A DNA stretch of 64,000 nucleotides, taken from positions 1 through 64,000 of the forward strand of contig JAMCPL010000011.1 in assembly GCA_023379675.1 (NCBI GenBank). Direction: 5' to 3'. Positions 27,074 through 36,140 of this stretch are shown here, piece by piece (the stretch's first letter is position 1; each line of letters begins with the position of its first letter). Origin of the DNA: Actinomycetota bacterium. GTDB taxonomy: Bacteria > Actinomycetota > Acidimicrobiia > Acidimicrobiales > JAMCPL01. Made by a program: the position numbers and the translations under genes. The notes below the pieces were generated by a model, which saw only the letters and a list, made by a program, of their open reading frames with translations, did no database searches and was not told where the DNA came from.

Positions 27074-27984
27074 AAACTACAACGCGGGACGGGAACAAAA
27101 CCAGGGAAGTCACGATACAGGCAGCTTCGCGTAAGGCTAGGCGTACGGTTCCGGTCAGGGCCGGTAGGCACGCAGGAAAAGTCGTACATCAGATCGCAAT
27201 GGCCGTTGTGGCCATTGCGTTCGCGTTCCCTCTCTACTGGGTGGTGGTCACTGCTTTCAACAGCCATGGTGGGGTCTATTCGATTCCTCCCCGTTTCGTG
27301 CCTGCAATGCATACGGGAGCCTTCAGCTACGTATTGACCCATACACACTGGCTGCGATATATGGCGAACACGGTGTTCATTGCGGGCAGTACTGTCCTAC
27401 TGGTCGTCGTCACCTCAGCCATGGCAGGTTACGCGTTGGCTGAGCTGAAGTTTAAAGGGTCCAGCTTCCTGTTCCTCGTGACCATTGGGGTCATGATGCT
27501 GCCGACGCAGGCGCTGCTCGTGCCTCAGTATGCGGTGGCATTGCACCTGCACCTGCTCAACAGCTACGCCATCCAGATACTTCCCTTTGCAGCCAGTACC
27601 TTCGGTATCTTTATGTTCCGGCAGTTCTTCAAGGGGCTGCCGCGCGAGTACTGGGAGGCTGCTCGCCTTGATGGCGTGGGACACCTTACCTATATCCGGC
27701 GCGTGGCGGTGCCTCTTGCAAAACCGGCTGTGGTGACTACGGTGCTATTGACGTTCATCATCTCCTGGAATCAGTTCCAGTGGCCACTCATCATGACGCA
27801 GTCCCATGCTATCCAGCCGATCGAGATCGCGCTCAGCCACTATATGCAGACGTTCGAGGCAAATTGGCGCAAACTGACCTCTGCCGTAGTACTGGCCCTG
27901 GCTCCGATCGTCGTGCTCTTCCTCATACTGCAGCGTCATATCGTGGCAGGTGTGGCAGGCCGTGACAGCGGGGTGAACCAGTGA
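27070..27984 (+). CDS. Sugar ABC importer permease 2 (MalG/UgpE type)
   Basis: A 304-residue permease from the ATG at 27070 (27061 is the alternative). Hydrophobic segments start at about residue 45 (MAVVAIAFAFPLYWVVV); the EAA loop is EAARLDGVGHLTYIRRVAVP near 200, followed by LLTFIISWNQFQWPL as usual for MalG. A basic 40-residue N-terminus precedes the first membrane segment. It pairs with permease 1, 150 bp upstream. Confidence 0.92.
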   Translation: MKTTTRDGNKTREVTIQAASRKARRTVPVRAGRHAGKVVHQIAMAVVAIAFAFPLYWVVVTAFNSHGGVYSIPPRFVPAMHTGAFSYVLTHTHWLRYMANTVFIAGSTVLLVVVTSAMAGYALAELKFKGSSFLFLVTIGVMMLPTQALLVPQYAVALHLHLLNSYAIQILPFAASTFGIFMFRQFFKGLPREYWEAARLDGVGHLTYIRRVAVPLAKPAVVTTVLLTFIISWNQFQWPLIMTQSHAIQPIEIALSHYMQTFEANWRKLTSAVVLALAPIVVLFLILQRHIVAGVAGRDSGVNQ

Positions 27985-28143
27985 AGGAGATACTGTCCGG
28001 TGCTTTCCTGGGTGTGCACCGGATGAACGATTGTTCCTGCATGCCGGAGGACGGATTACTGCAGGTAGGTGACGGCTATGGACAGTGACGGCTACGGACA
28101 GGTGCGCCGAGATGAGCTTCTTTGCAAAGAAAATTGGGGGTCC

Positions 28144-28158
28144 GGCCTCTTGGAGGCC
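28144..28158 (+). other. Short hairpin between permease 2 and binding protein
   Basis: GGCCTC-TTG-GAGGCC, a perfect 6-bp stem without a U-tract, about 94 bp before the binding-protein start. It could protect the 3' end of processed mRNA for the abundant binding protein, as in other importer operons; this is inference. Confidence 0.35.
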
Positions 28159-28251
28159 AGCCTCCTGTCAACACAGAAATACAGATGATGGAGGTAAGTA
28201 CACATCACAATGATAAGACAAAATGACGACACAGAAGGAGAATTAATTGCA

Positions 28252-29646
28252 ATGATCTATTCGAACGAACATGAGAACGTCGGGAATGCCGGTTCTGCAG
28301 AAGTGATGCGGGCCTTGGGTTTCCCAGAGCCGGTAGGAGGCCACTCCAGCCATCGCCGCAGGGTACATCGCACGCCCATAGTCTTGGCCCTGCTTTCTGC
28401 ATCCGCCATCCTGCTGGCGGCTTGCGCGTCATCATCCGGATCGGCGGTGTCCAGCCCTAAAGGAGGTGTGCAAGATATAGTGCTGTGGGAGTCCCATAAC
28501 GGCCCGCCCGTCGGTACGGAGATGAGTGCCATGGTCGCCAAGTTCGACGCTACCCACAAGAATGTACATGTATCCATCGACGTTACCAAGGCTTCCTCGA
28601 AACTGCAGGATGCGCTTGCTGCAGGTGATCCCCCTATACTCGCCGAGATCAGCCACTATGACGGCACGTATGTGAAGGCTCATGCCCTTGTCTCGTGGAA
28701 CAGCTTCATGAAGGGCAGCTCCGTTGTTTCGAAGAGCAACTTCGTACCAGCCGTATGGGCCAACGGCGAGGTAAGCGGGCAGCACTACCGCTTCCAGACC
28801 GATGTCAAGCTTTCCATCGTCGACTACAACAAGACGATGTTTGCCAACGCAGGCATCACTTCCCCACCGGCCACCTGGTCTCAGCTTGCTGCAGATGCAG
28901 CCAAGTTGAAGACCTCCGGAGTGATCCCGATCGGCTGGAAGGATTCCTCATCGCACATACTCCCGGCTTTTGCGAGCAATGGCGGTACGTGGCTGAAAGG
29001 CGGCATGAGCGTTGGACATTCGGTCGACTTCAACAATCCCGCCGGAGTGAAGACGTTCTCTTACTTCCGCAGCCTCTATGCCAATGGTGAACTCATAATC
29101 GATCACGGCACGACTTTGCGCGAGGATCTTGCAGCGGGCAAATTGGCCATGATCGACGGCACCTCCGCGGGCTATCAGAAGACGCTTACTGCTGTCGGTG
29201 GCAAGTTCCCGGTGGGAGCCTTTGTGGAGCCTGCCGGTTCCACCGGCCATGCCTACAACATGGCCCAGGGTCTTGGTTTCGTACTCCCAAAGGGTCACAG
29301 CCACGCCCAGGATGAAGCGGCGTGGACTTTCGTGCAGTGGTGGTTCGAGCCTGCCCAGCAGGTTGCATGGGCGGAGGCCACTGGATATCCGCCGGAAACC
29401 CGTGCCGGTATAGCTGCCATGCCGAGTTCTTTCCTTACAAGCCATCCAGGTGAGGCTGCATCGATCCAGGCGGTGGAATCTCCCTTCACATTCCCTCGCC
29501 CGGTCAGCGACAGCTACAAGGAAGTGCAGGCGGCCCTTGACTCTACGTTCTACGATATAATAACGGGTAAGGAGTCAGTTTCCGCGGGTCTTGCCAGCTT
29601 GGACAAGACCGGCAATTCTTACATGAGCGGGGCCAGCGAGCTGTAG
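28252..29646 (+). CDS. Sugar-binding lipoprotein of ABC importer (family 1 SBP)
   Basis: A 464-residue solute-binding protein exported through a long signal sequence ending in the lipobox LAAC (C58), then the domain from IVLWESHNGPPVGTEM with typical UgpB/MalE features: KFDATHKNVHVSI, PATWSQLAADAAKLK and the clamp region QWWFEPAQQVAWAEATGYPP. The ATG at 28252 follows GAAGGAG; an in-frame ATG at 28210 with GGAGG 15 bases upstream is the alternative. The substrate is probably a sugar, glycerol phosphoester or glycoside; neighbouring enzymes do not settle it. It is followed 54 bp later by a two-component system. Confidence 0.9.
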   Translation: MIYSNEHENVGNAGSAEVMRALGFPEPVGGHSSHRRRVHRTPIVLALLSASAILLAACASSSGSAVSSPKGGVQDIVLWESHNGPPVGTEMSAMVAKFDATHKNVHVSIDVTKASSKLQDALAAGDPPILAEISHYDGTYVKAHALVSWNSFMKGSSVVSKSNFVPAVWANGEVSGQHYRFQTDVKLSIVDYNKTMFANAGITSPPATWSQLAADAAKLKTSGVIPIGWKDSSSHILPAFASNGGTWLKGGMSVGHSVDFNNPAGVKTFSYFRSLYANGELIIDHGTTLREDLAAGKLAMIDGTSAGYQKTLTAVGGKFPVGAFVEPAGSTGHAYNMAQGLGFVLPKGHSHAQDEAAWTFVQWWFEPAQQVAWAEATGYPPETRAGIAAMPSSFLTSHPGEAASIQAVESPFTFPRPVSDSYKEVQAALDSTFYDIITGKESVSAGLASLDKTGNSYMSGASEL

Positions 29647-29700
29647 TACTGCGATGGAAGGTATGCACCATCAGGTAGGCGAGTCAGGGGCGTAGTACCC

Positions 29701-30435
29701 GTGGGCTCCGATACCCCAATAGCCAACTCAGTAGCCAATGTCCTAGTCGTGGAGGATGATCGGCGCTTTGCCGCAGTGCTGCGACGACGCATGGAGGAAG
29801 AGCACTTCATGGTCCATGTTGCATATGACGGCGAGGCTGCGCTGCAGGCGGTGAGGGAGAGGTATTTCGATGTCATAGTCCTTGATGTGCTGCTGCCAGG
29901 AGTGGATGGGTTCGAAGTATGCCGGCACCTTCGCAAGGAAGAGCAACAGGTGCCGGTAGTGATGATGACAGCCCTCGGCAGCGTCGACGATCGGGTACAG
30001 GGCCTTTCGCTGGGTGCCGACGACTATATTGTGAAACCATTCTCTCTAAGGGAACTGGTGGCCCGGATCCACGCCATCCTGCACCGTGCTCGCGGACCTG
30101 CCTCGACTTTCTTGAGCGCCGGCGGCCTTCATATAGATCTGATGGCACGGAGGGCGTGGAGGGGCCAGGCGATCCTGGAACTGTCGCCACGTGAATTTGA
30201 TGTGCTGGTGCTGTTTGTCAAGCATCCGGGTATCGTACTCACGCGCCAGACCATCCTGGCTGCCGTGTGGGGAGCAGGTGCGAGTGTTTCGGTGAATATT
30301 GTGAATCAGTATGTGGCCCATTTGCGCAAGAAGATAGATCAGCCGTTTGACTGCTCCAGCCTGGAGACCATCCACGGTGTCGGGTGGAGGCTCCAGCCTT
30401 TGGAGGTGGCAGGGTGCCTATCCGGCTCCGGCTAG
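29701..30435 (+). CDS. OmpR/PhoB-family response regulator
   Basis: A 244-residue DNA-binding regulator starting with GTG. Receiver domain: acidic pair at residues 19-20 (VVEDD), phospho-acceptor D62 in VIVLDVLLPG, switch T90, K112 in YIVKPFS. The winged-helix domain follows (LELSPREFDVLVL, VNQYVAHLRKKI, TIHGVGWRL). The 3' end overlaps the kinase gene, so the two are coupled. The targets are unknown; the sugar importer just upstream is the obvious guess. Confidence 0.92.
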   Translation: MGSDTPIANSVANVLVVEDDRRFAAVLRRRMEEEHFMVHVAYDGEAALQAVRERYFDVIVLDVLLPGVDGFEVCRHLRKEEQQVPVVMMTALGSVDDRVQGLSLGADDYIVKPFSLRELVARIHAILHRARGPASTFLSAGGLHIDLMARRAWRGQAILELSPREFDVLVLFVKHPGIVLTRQTILAAVWGAGASVSVNIVNQYVAHLRKKIDQPFDCSSLETIHGVGWRLQPLEVAGCLSGSG

Positions 30436-32210
30436 CCTCTATAGTGGCGCTCATTACGATTCTAATAGTTGTGGCCGGCGGGATTGCTTTCGATGCTGCT
30501 CTGGGAGGTGGCATCAGGGCCGCGATAGAACGATCCTTGACGCGCCGGGCGGGACGGATCGAGGCCGATATTTCGGCACACATGCTTTCCCTGATTGGTG
30601 CAAGTGCAGGCGGTACTGCGAGCAAGACGATGCTCAGGCTCCAGCCGGATCAGAGTCTAGTGCAGGTGATAGGGTCGGCCGGCGATCTGGCATATGCCAC
30701 CCAGGTGGCTGGGACGGTTCCCTTGGTGGCTGGTTACGAGTTGGGACAGGCGAGGAAGCATGCTGTCTGGCTGGAGCGGCGCAACACTGCGTGGAAGAAT
30801 GTGCATCTATTGCTCGCGGAGCCTGACCCGGCGCATCCGGGCGAGGTCATTGTGGTAGGGGCGTCGATGGACCAGATCAACGATTCACTTAGGCGGCTTC
30901 ACGATGCTCTGTTCATTGGCGGTCCGCTACTGGTGTTACTGGCAACCGCCGGCACGTGGCTGCTTGCCAGGGATGCGCTGCGACCAGTAGAGAGGCTCAG
31001 GGCACAGGCGGCAGTGATTTCCAGTGTTGGACTGGATGCGAAACTGGCGGTACCCGGGACGCGTGACGAACTTGCAGCACTTGCGGTAACGCTCAATGCC
31101 CTGCTGGCACGGCTCCATGCTTCCCAGTCCCGGCAGCGCGATTTCGTTGCAGCCGCCAGCCACGAATTGCGTACACCGCTGGCGGCGCTCAAAGCCGAGA
31201 TCGAGATGGCGGGCCGTCCGGGCAGGAATCCGGCCGATCTGCAGGACACTCTTGATGAGGTGGACCGCCGTATCGGCCATCTGATCCGTCTTGCCGAAAG
31301 CCTGCTCATTCTGGCTCAGGGAGATGAGGGAGAACTGCTGATGCAGCCCGTATGGCAGCCGCTGGAGCCGCTCGTAGCCCGGTCCCTGGCCGCGTACCAG
31401 CCGTGTGCTGAGAGGAAAGGCGTGAACTTGCTGCTGGATGCCGATGGGGATGTCGAATGCGTGGTGGATGGGATGCGCTTCTGTCAGGTGGTGGAGAACT
31501 TGCTTGACAATGCCATCCGCTATGCACCTGCAAAGTCGTTTGTCGAAGTCAGTTTGCGATATGCCGGGTCAACGGCAGCGCTTGAAGTGGTCGATCATGG
31601 CTCTGGTATCCCGGAGGACTTCTTGCCCAGGGCGTTCGAGCGTTTCTCGCGTGCGGATCCTTCTAGGGCTCTTGGCGGGTCTATCTATCAGAACGGTGCT
31701 GGGCTGGATGGTGCTGGGCTGGATGGTGCTGGGCTGGATGGTGCTGGGCTGGATGGTGCTGGGCTGGATGGTGCTGGGCTGGATGGTGCTGGGCTGGATG
31801 GTGCTGGGCTGGATGGTGCTGGGCAAGATGAGGTCGAGGTGGGAGAAAGCACCCCGGGAGGCAGCGGTGGTAATGGAGGCAGCGGCCTTGGTCTAGCGAT
31901 AGTCCGTATGCTCGTGGAGCAATCTGGAGGGACTGTAGCCATTACCAACTTGCCAGCGGGCGGTACACGTGTAACTGTACAGATTCCTTTGGTGGGTGAC
32001 GGAGAGGTGGTTGACCCGGCAGGCAGGTCATCAGGATCTGAGCTTGGTGATGCCGGTGATGCCGGTGATGCCGGTGATGCCGGTGATGCCGGTGATGCCG
32101 GTGATGCCGGTGATGCGGCAACCTCACCCGGTATCCGGCGAGGAAGCAGGCAGGGAGTAGGTCCAGTGGATCGGCAGGATGGCAGCCGGCAATTTGCGAC
32201 GAATACCTAG
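30414..32210 (+). CDS. Sensor histidine kinase with pentapeptide repeat in the ATP lid
   Basis: A 598-residue membrane kinase. The GTG at 30414 is preferred because GGAGG lies seven bases upstream; the frame opens at 30384. Order: membrane segment 1 (about 8-28), extracytoplasmic sensor of about 130 residues, membrane segment 2 (LFIGGPLLVLLATAGTWLLA), HAMP, dimerisation domain with phospho-acceptor H250 in AAASHELRTPL, N-box VENLLDNAIRYAP, G1 DHGSGIPEDF, F-box FERFSRAD, then at residues 428-472 eight GAGLD units and one GAGQD, then the G2 box GSGLGLAIVRML. The repeat therefore sits in the flexible ATP lid. A second repeat, GDA x8, lies in the C-terminal tail. Partner of the preceding regulator. 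Confidence 0.9.
   Translation: MPIRLRLASIVALITILIVVAGGIAFDAALGGGIRAAIERSLTRRAGRIEADISAHMLSLIGASAGGTASKTMLRLQPDQSLVQVIGSAGDLAYATQVAGTVPLVAGYELGQARKHAVWLERRNTAWKNVHLLLAEPDPAHPGEVIVVGASMDQINDSLRRLHDALFIGGPLLVLLATAGTWLLARDALRPVERLRAQAAVISSVGLDAKLAVPGTRDELAALAVTLNALLARLHASQSRQRDFVAAASHELRTPLAALKAEIEMAGRPGRNPADLQDTLDEVDRRIGHLIRLAESLLILAQGDEGELLMQPVWQPLEPLVARSLAAYQPCAERKGVNLLLDADGDVECVVDGMRFCQVVENLLDNAIRYAPAKSFVEVSLRYAGSTAALEVVDHGSGIPEDFLPRAFERFSRADPSRALGGSIYQNGAGLDGAGLDGAGLDGAGLDGAGLDGAGLDGAGLDGAGLDGAGQDEVEVGESTPGGSGGNGGSGLGLAIVRMLVEQSGGTVAITNLPAGGTRVTVQIPLVGDGEVVDPAGRSSGSELGDAGDAGDAGDAGDAGDAGDAGDAATSPGIRRGSRQGVGPVDRQDGSRQFATNT
31695..31829 (+). repeat. 15-bp in-frame tandem repeat, 9 units, inside kinase ATP lid
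   Basis: Unit GGTGCTGGGCTGGAT, eight perfect copies and a ninth ending GGGCAAGAT. Encodes GAGLD repeats. Confidence 0.98.
32046..32117 (+). repeat. 9-bp in-frame tandem repeat (GGTGATGCC), 8 units
   Basis: Encodes GDA repeats in the C-terminal tail of the sensor kinase; the last unit ends GCG. Confidence 0.95.
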
Positions 32211-32220
32211 AGAGGATCTA

Positions 32221-32958
32221 ATGACATCAATTTTTGAACGCAGCCGCGTAGAAGATGGCCATCTGAAGGAATGGCATAGAACGGTAAAAGACGGAGGCGC
32301 CAGAGCAGCTGTGTTCGGTATCAGTGATGGCTTGGTGACCAATGTTTCCCTGATCGTGGGAATGGTCGGAGCTCATCCCGTCGCGAGCATTATACGTCTT
32401 GCCGGTCTTGCCGGTCTTGTAGCCGGCGCCTGCTCGATGGCCATAGGAGAGTATATTTCGATGCAGGCGCAGAGAGAGTTGCTTCAGAAAGAGATTGAGA
32501 AGGAGCGCCTTGAGATCGAACGTTTTCCTGAAGAAGAGCATCAGGAACTGGTGGACATCTACCGTAGCCGCGGGCTTGCGCCCGATCTCGCCTATGAAGT
32601 TGCCACAGCGATGATGAGTGGAGAGGGCGCGGCTCTTGAAACTCATGTGCGTGAAGAACTCGGTATCAGTACCGGCGACCTTGGCAGTCCCCTACTTGCT
32701 GCGTCTGCCTCATTCGGCTCCTTCGCTCTGGGTGCGGCAGTACCGCTCCTGCCATGGTTTGTCGCTCAGGGTACGCCGGCGGCTGTGGCTACCGTAGTCC
32801 TGGCGGCGTTAATGGCTGTTGCGGTAGGTACGGCTCTATCAAGATTTACCGGGCGTTCGCCGGTACGTTCCGCCGCTCGTCAACTGGTTCTATCCGTAGC
32901 TGCCACAGGAATTGCTTTTGGCATTGGGAGTGCCATTGGCAGTTCACGGATACGGTAG
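32221..32958 (+). CDS. VIT1/CCC1-family Fe2+/Mn2+ transporter
   Basis: A 245-residue integral membrane protein of the vacuolar iron transporter family. The first segment has GISDGLVTNVSLIVGM, then AGACSMAIGEYISMQAQRE, the conserved family block with acidic and Met residues used for metal passage; the cytosolic helical metal-binding insert (LLQKEIEKERLEIERFPEEEHQEL) follows, then three more hydrophobic segments. The ATG at 32221 follows AGAGAGGA; the frame is open from 32179. It probably detoxifies ferrous iron or manganese by export from the cytosol. It follows the kinase by 10 bp and may share its transcript. Confidence 0.9.
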   Translation: MTSIFERSRVEDGHLKEWHRTVKDGGARAAVFGISDGLVTNVSLIVGMVGAHPVASIIRLAGLAGLVAGACSMAIGEYISMQAQRELLQKEIEKERLEIERFPEEEHQELVDIYRSRGLAPDLAYEVATAMMSGEGAALETHVREELGISTGDLGSPLLAASASFGSFALGAAVPLLPWFVAQGTPAAVATVVLAALMAVAVGTALSRFTGRSPVRSAARQLVLSVAATGIAFGIGSAIGSSRIR

Positions 32959-33085
32959 GTGGCGTGATCACCAGATTCCTGCTGGAAAGCAAGACTAGTC
33001 AACCAGATGCGACCTGGTTGGCGCCGCTGCCGGGGAAGCGTTGCAGGTATATCCGGGAGCTGACGGACCGAACGGGGCCATTAGA

Positions 33086-35041
33086 ATGTCCATGATGCGT
33101 ATTGCCGTACTTGTGAAGCAGGTTCCGAGGACGGAACTCATGGGGCTTGGCAACGATGGCAGGTTGCAGAGAGATAGAGTTCCATCCGAGATGAATCCCT
33201 GGTGTCGGCGCGCCTTGTCAACAGGTGTGCGGCTTGCAAGAGGGAGCAACAGCATCGGAGGTAGTGAATATGCGGCTGGTGTCAACGGCAATGGAGATAG
33301 CGATGGGTATTGCATGGTATTCACTATGGGGCCACCTGCGGCGGAGGCTGTGACACGTGAAGCCATCGCTTACGGAGCTGATGAGGCGGTACTGGTGTCA
33401 GATCCAAGGCTCGCTGGCAGCGACACCTTGGTGACAGCCAGGGCTTTGGCTCGTGCTCTGGACGCGTACGCACCATTCGATCTGATCCTTACCGGTAAAG
33501 CGTCCACAGACTCCGATACTGGTCAGGTTGCGCCGGAACTGGCACAATTGCTCGATCTCCCTTTCCTGCCGGCTGTCCGGGAGATCGTACTGGGAGATGG
33601 CGAGATCTGGGCAAAGTGCGAGACCGATGACGGATGGCTAGAAGCCACCTCCAAGCTGCCGACAGTAGTTGCATGCGCCGAACGGCTATCTGCACCGGCT
33701 AAGGTGTTCGAAACGGAGCGGCTTGATGCAGTAGACGCCAGTCTCATACATGTAATGGATACAGGCCAGCTCGGTCCCGGGACTTGGGGACAGGAAGGCA
33801 GTCCGACGGCGGTCGGTAAGGTGAGACGTATCGAGTTCCACCGGAAATGTATCGTGCTAAATGGAACTCCTGGGGAGCAGGCCTCTGTGGCGACGAGCAT
33901 ACTGAAGGCGGAAGGCGTGCTCGATGCCAGTATGGCTTCACGTCGCGGTAAGGAGCAGCGAGATGGCGCTGGCAGGGGATGCGTGGGAGTCCCGGCGGGC
34001 GTGGGAGTCCCGGCGGGCGTGGCGGATACGGCAAATGCAGGTGGCATCGCGTACAATGCAGGCATGGCGGGCGTAGGAGTGCTGTTCGAGCCCGGTCGCG
34101 ATTACGTGAATACGGAATTGCTGGGAGCTGCGCAGGAAATTGCGGGGGATCTGGGGGATGCCGGGGTGATTGTCCTGTCCGGCTCGCAGCCTGATCGTAG
34201 CGGTATTGGCGGTCTGGCTGTTGCAGATCGGCTTGTTATCGTAGATGGTGCTGGGACACCTGAAGACATGGCTGCAGCGGTAGTCGGATGGTTGGCGACT
34301 AATCCTATCAGGGTGCTGATGGCGCCCAGTACCACTTATGGTCGTGAAGTGGCTTCTCGTATCGGTGCTTCGACTTCTTCGGGAATTGCAGGCGATGCCG
34401 TGGGTCTGGAAGTCCGTGATGGAGGGGTGGTGGCTATGAAGCCTGTCTTTGGGGGGAGCTTGCTTGCTGAGATCGGGATCGATTCTCCGATGCAGGTGGT
34501 CACTGTCCGTCCTGGTGGGCTTGGCAGGCTGCCAGGGCGAAGCGACTCCCATATGGCTGCAACCACATATGCCGATCATATTAAGCACATCGAGCATATC
34601 GCTGCCGTGCCGCTCAGGCGGGTCACCGTTCATCGCCAGGAACGTGAGGCCGACATACGGGCGGTTCTCTCTTCGAGTGCACTCATATGCGTGGGAGCCG
34701 GAGTCGATCCGTCACTCTACCCGTTGCTTGATCCGCTGGGCGAATTGCTGGGCGCCGAGAGGGTGGCTACTCGCAAGGTTGCTGATAAGGGACACCTACC
34801 CAGGGCACTCCAGGTTGGGGTGACTGGTATCAGCGTCTCGCCGGAGTTGTACCTGACGATCGGGGTACAGGGGAAGGCCAATCACATGGTTGGCGTGCGA
34901 GGCGCCGGTATGATCGTTTCCATGAACATCGATTGCGATGCCGCTATCTTCGCTCAATCGGATATAGGCATGGTCGGGGACTGGCTAGAGCTTGTACCCG
35001 CGCTGTGCAGGGCACTCACCGCCGAGATGTCTGCAGGGTAG
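33086..35041 (+). CDS. Fused electron transfer flavoprotein, EtfB-EtfA
   Basis: About 651 residues combining both ETF subunits. The N-terminal half begins MRIAVLVKQVPR and has GADEAVLVSD and LILTGKASTDSDTGQV (EtfB/adenine-nucleotide hydrolase-like fold); the C-terminal half has GVLFEPGRDYVN, then the FAD-binding EtfA end (LICVGAGVDP, QVGVTGISVSPELYLTIGVQG, AAIFAQSDIGMVGDW). ETF takes electrons from acyl-CoA or other dehydrogenases to the quinone pool. The usual EtfA FAD signature is partly altered (GVGAGVD rather than GRG). Between the halves is a low-complexity stretch with an 18-bp in-frame duplication (VGVPAG twice). Start choice among ATGs at 33086, 33092 and 33095 is open; the ribosome site is weak. 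No dehydrogenase gene is adjacent. Confidence 0.88.
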   Translation: MSMMRIAVLVKQVPRTELMGLGNDGRLQRDRVPSEMNPWCRRALSTGVRLARGSNSIGGSEYAAGVNGNGDSDGYCMVFTMGPPAAEAVTREAIAYGADEAVLVSDPRLAGSDTLVTARALARALDAYAPFDLILTGKASTDSDTGQVAPELAQLLDLPFLPAVREIVLGDGEIWAKCETDDGWLEATSKLPTVVACAERLSAPAKVFETERLDAVDASLIHVMDTGQLGPGTWGQEGSPTAVGKVRRIEFHRKCIVLNGTPGEQASVATSILKAEGVLDASMASRRGKEQRDGAGRGCVGVPAGVGVPAGVADTANAGGIAYNAGMAGVGVLFEPGRDYVNTELLGAAQEIAGDLGDAGVIVLSGSQPDRSGIGGLAVADRLVIVDGAGTPEDMAAAVVGWLATNPIRVLMAPSTTYGREVASRIGASTSSGIAGDAVGLEVRDGGVVAMKPVFGGSLLAEIGIDSPMQVVTVRPGGLGRLPGRSDSHMAATTYADHIKHIEHIAAVPLRRVTVHRQEREADIRAVLSSSALICVGAGVDPSLYPLLDPLGELLGAERVATRKVADKGHLPRALQVGVTGISVSPELYLTIGVQGKANHMVGVRGAGMIVSMNIDCDAAIFAQSDIGMVGDWLELVPALCRALTAEMSAG

Positions 35042-35629
35042 AACTTATCAGCAGTTAGCAAGGTGCACTGGGCAACGAAGCGCACCCTGGGTGCTCGCGA
35101 CTGGCCTTCCGGGCTGCTCTTCTTGCTGGCCCTTACGATGGGTGGCGGTACCGCGAAGTACAGCGCAACATAATGGCCGAGAATGCACTTGGGTTGCCGC
35201 GAGATCCCGTTGCTGGGTAGCATTCACCCTGAGCACCCTTAGAGCGTGTTTCCGGCGAAGCGTACAGGCAAGAATAGAGCAGCTTGTGAGGCTGTTCACG
35301 TGGGCTGGTAGGTGACTATGCATGAGCGGTAGATGCAGGTGACAGCATCAGCGTGCTCGTCTATGCCAATGGCTATTATGGTGGACATGCAGGATAAGTA
35401 GGTGAACGGGAATAGATCTGATCTTCAGGGCGTTATACAGGAGTGAACGCAATGACCTGTCGTGATATCTGTCTGACCGTCCGGTGGATAGTTAAGGGCA
35501 GTAATGGCGTAAGTGCTTTCATGTGTATGGTCGGGCAGTGAGAATAGGTATTTTTTGTGAAAAACTGTGCCGGTGTACATAAGAAAGTAAGTGTGGATGA
35601 GTTCAATACAAAAGGAGAAGATATAAGAG
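35042..35629. other. Intergenic region, nothing recognised
   Basis: 588 bp between the ETF gene and thioredoxin. Short frames on both strands (for example minus 35223 to 34954) show no family resemblance and no ribosome site. It may hold a decayed gene. The last 70 bp are AT-richer and presumably contain the thioredoxin promoter, but no clear -35/-10 pair stands out. Confidence 0.5.
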
Positions 35630-35959
35630 ATGGCCAATGTCCTTCATGCTGATGACCCCGGTACCTTTGATGAAGCCGTGCTGCAATCGGATGTTCCGGT
35701 TGTAGTGGACTTTTGGGCTGGATGGTGTGGACCCTGCCTGATGGTTGCACCGGAGGTCGAGGCATTGGCAGACGAGCACGGTGATTCAGTCAAGGTCGTC
35801 AAAGTAGATGTGGACCGCAACCCAGCGGTGGCGAGCCGTTATGGGGTCATGAGCATACCTACCATTGCCCTGTTCAAGGAGGGCGAATTGACCGCAACTT
35901 CTATCGGCGCCAAGCCCCGCCATGCAATTCGCCGGGACCTGGGACTCTCTGAGCCTTGA
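35630..35959 (+). CDS. trxA: Thioredoxin
   Basis: A 109-residue cytoplasmic thioredoxin with redox site WCGPC (C33, C36), the buried aspartate in VVVDFWA, VDVDRNP and the cis-proline in SIPT. Length and motif order are typical. AAAGGAG lies upstream of the ATG. It reduces disulfides in target proteins. It stands alone, 180 bp before the OsmC gene. Confidence 0.95.
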   Translation: MANVLHADDPGTFDEAVLQSDVPVVVDFWAGWCGPCLMVAPEVEALADEHGDSVKVVKVDVDRNPAVASRYGVMSIPTIALFKEGELTATSIGAKPRHAIRRDLGLSEP

Positions 35960-36140
35960 ACAGCTGGCGGTCGTCGTCTTTGCTCGATGGCGGGAGGCTT
36001 GCCCAGGGGAGCTGTTCGATAAGAGGCTCAAGTGTATCTGTTCTCCGTATTGCATATTTGCGGGCAGGAAAATTGGCGGTTTGTGTAGTAAGCTATCATG
36101 AAGTGGATTGCTGAGGCGGATCAAAATGGAGGAGGTATCT

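Noticed and set aside
28144-28158. Rho-independent terminator before the sugar-binding protein
   Set aside because: The stem is only 6 bp and no U-run follows, so termination is unlikely.
31569-31948. Minus-strand frames over the kinase repeat (STIQP or PAPSS repeats)
   Set aside because: They are antisense shadows of the 15-bp repeat; any repeat whose length is a multiple of three stays open in several frames.
35048-35323. Small ORFs in the gap behind the ETF gene
   Set aside because: Composition is not protein-like, no ribosome sites, and both strands are open over the same stretch.
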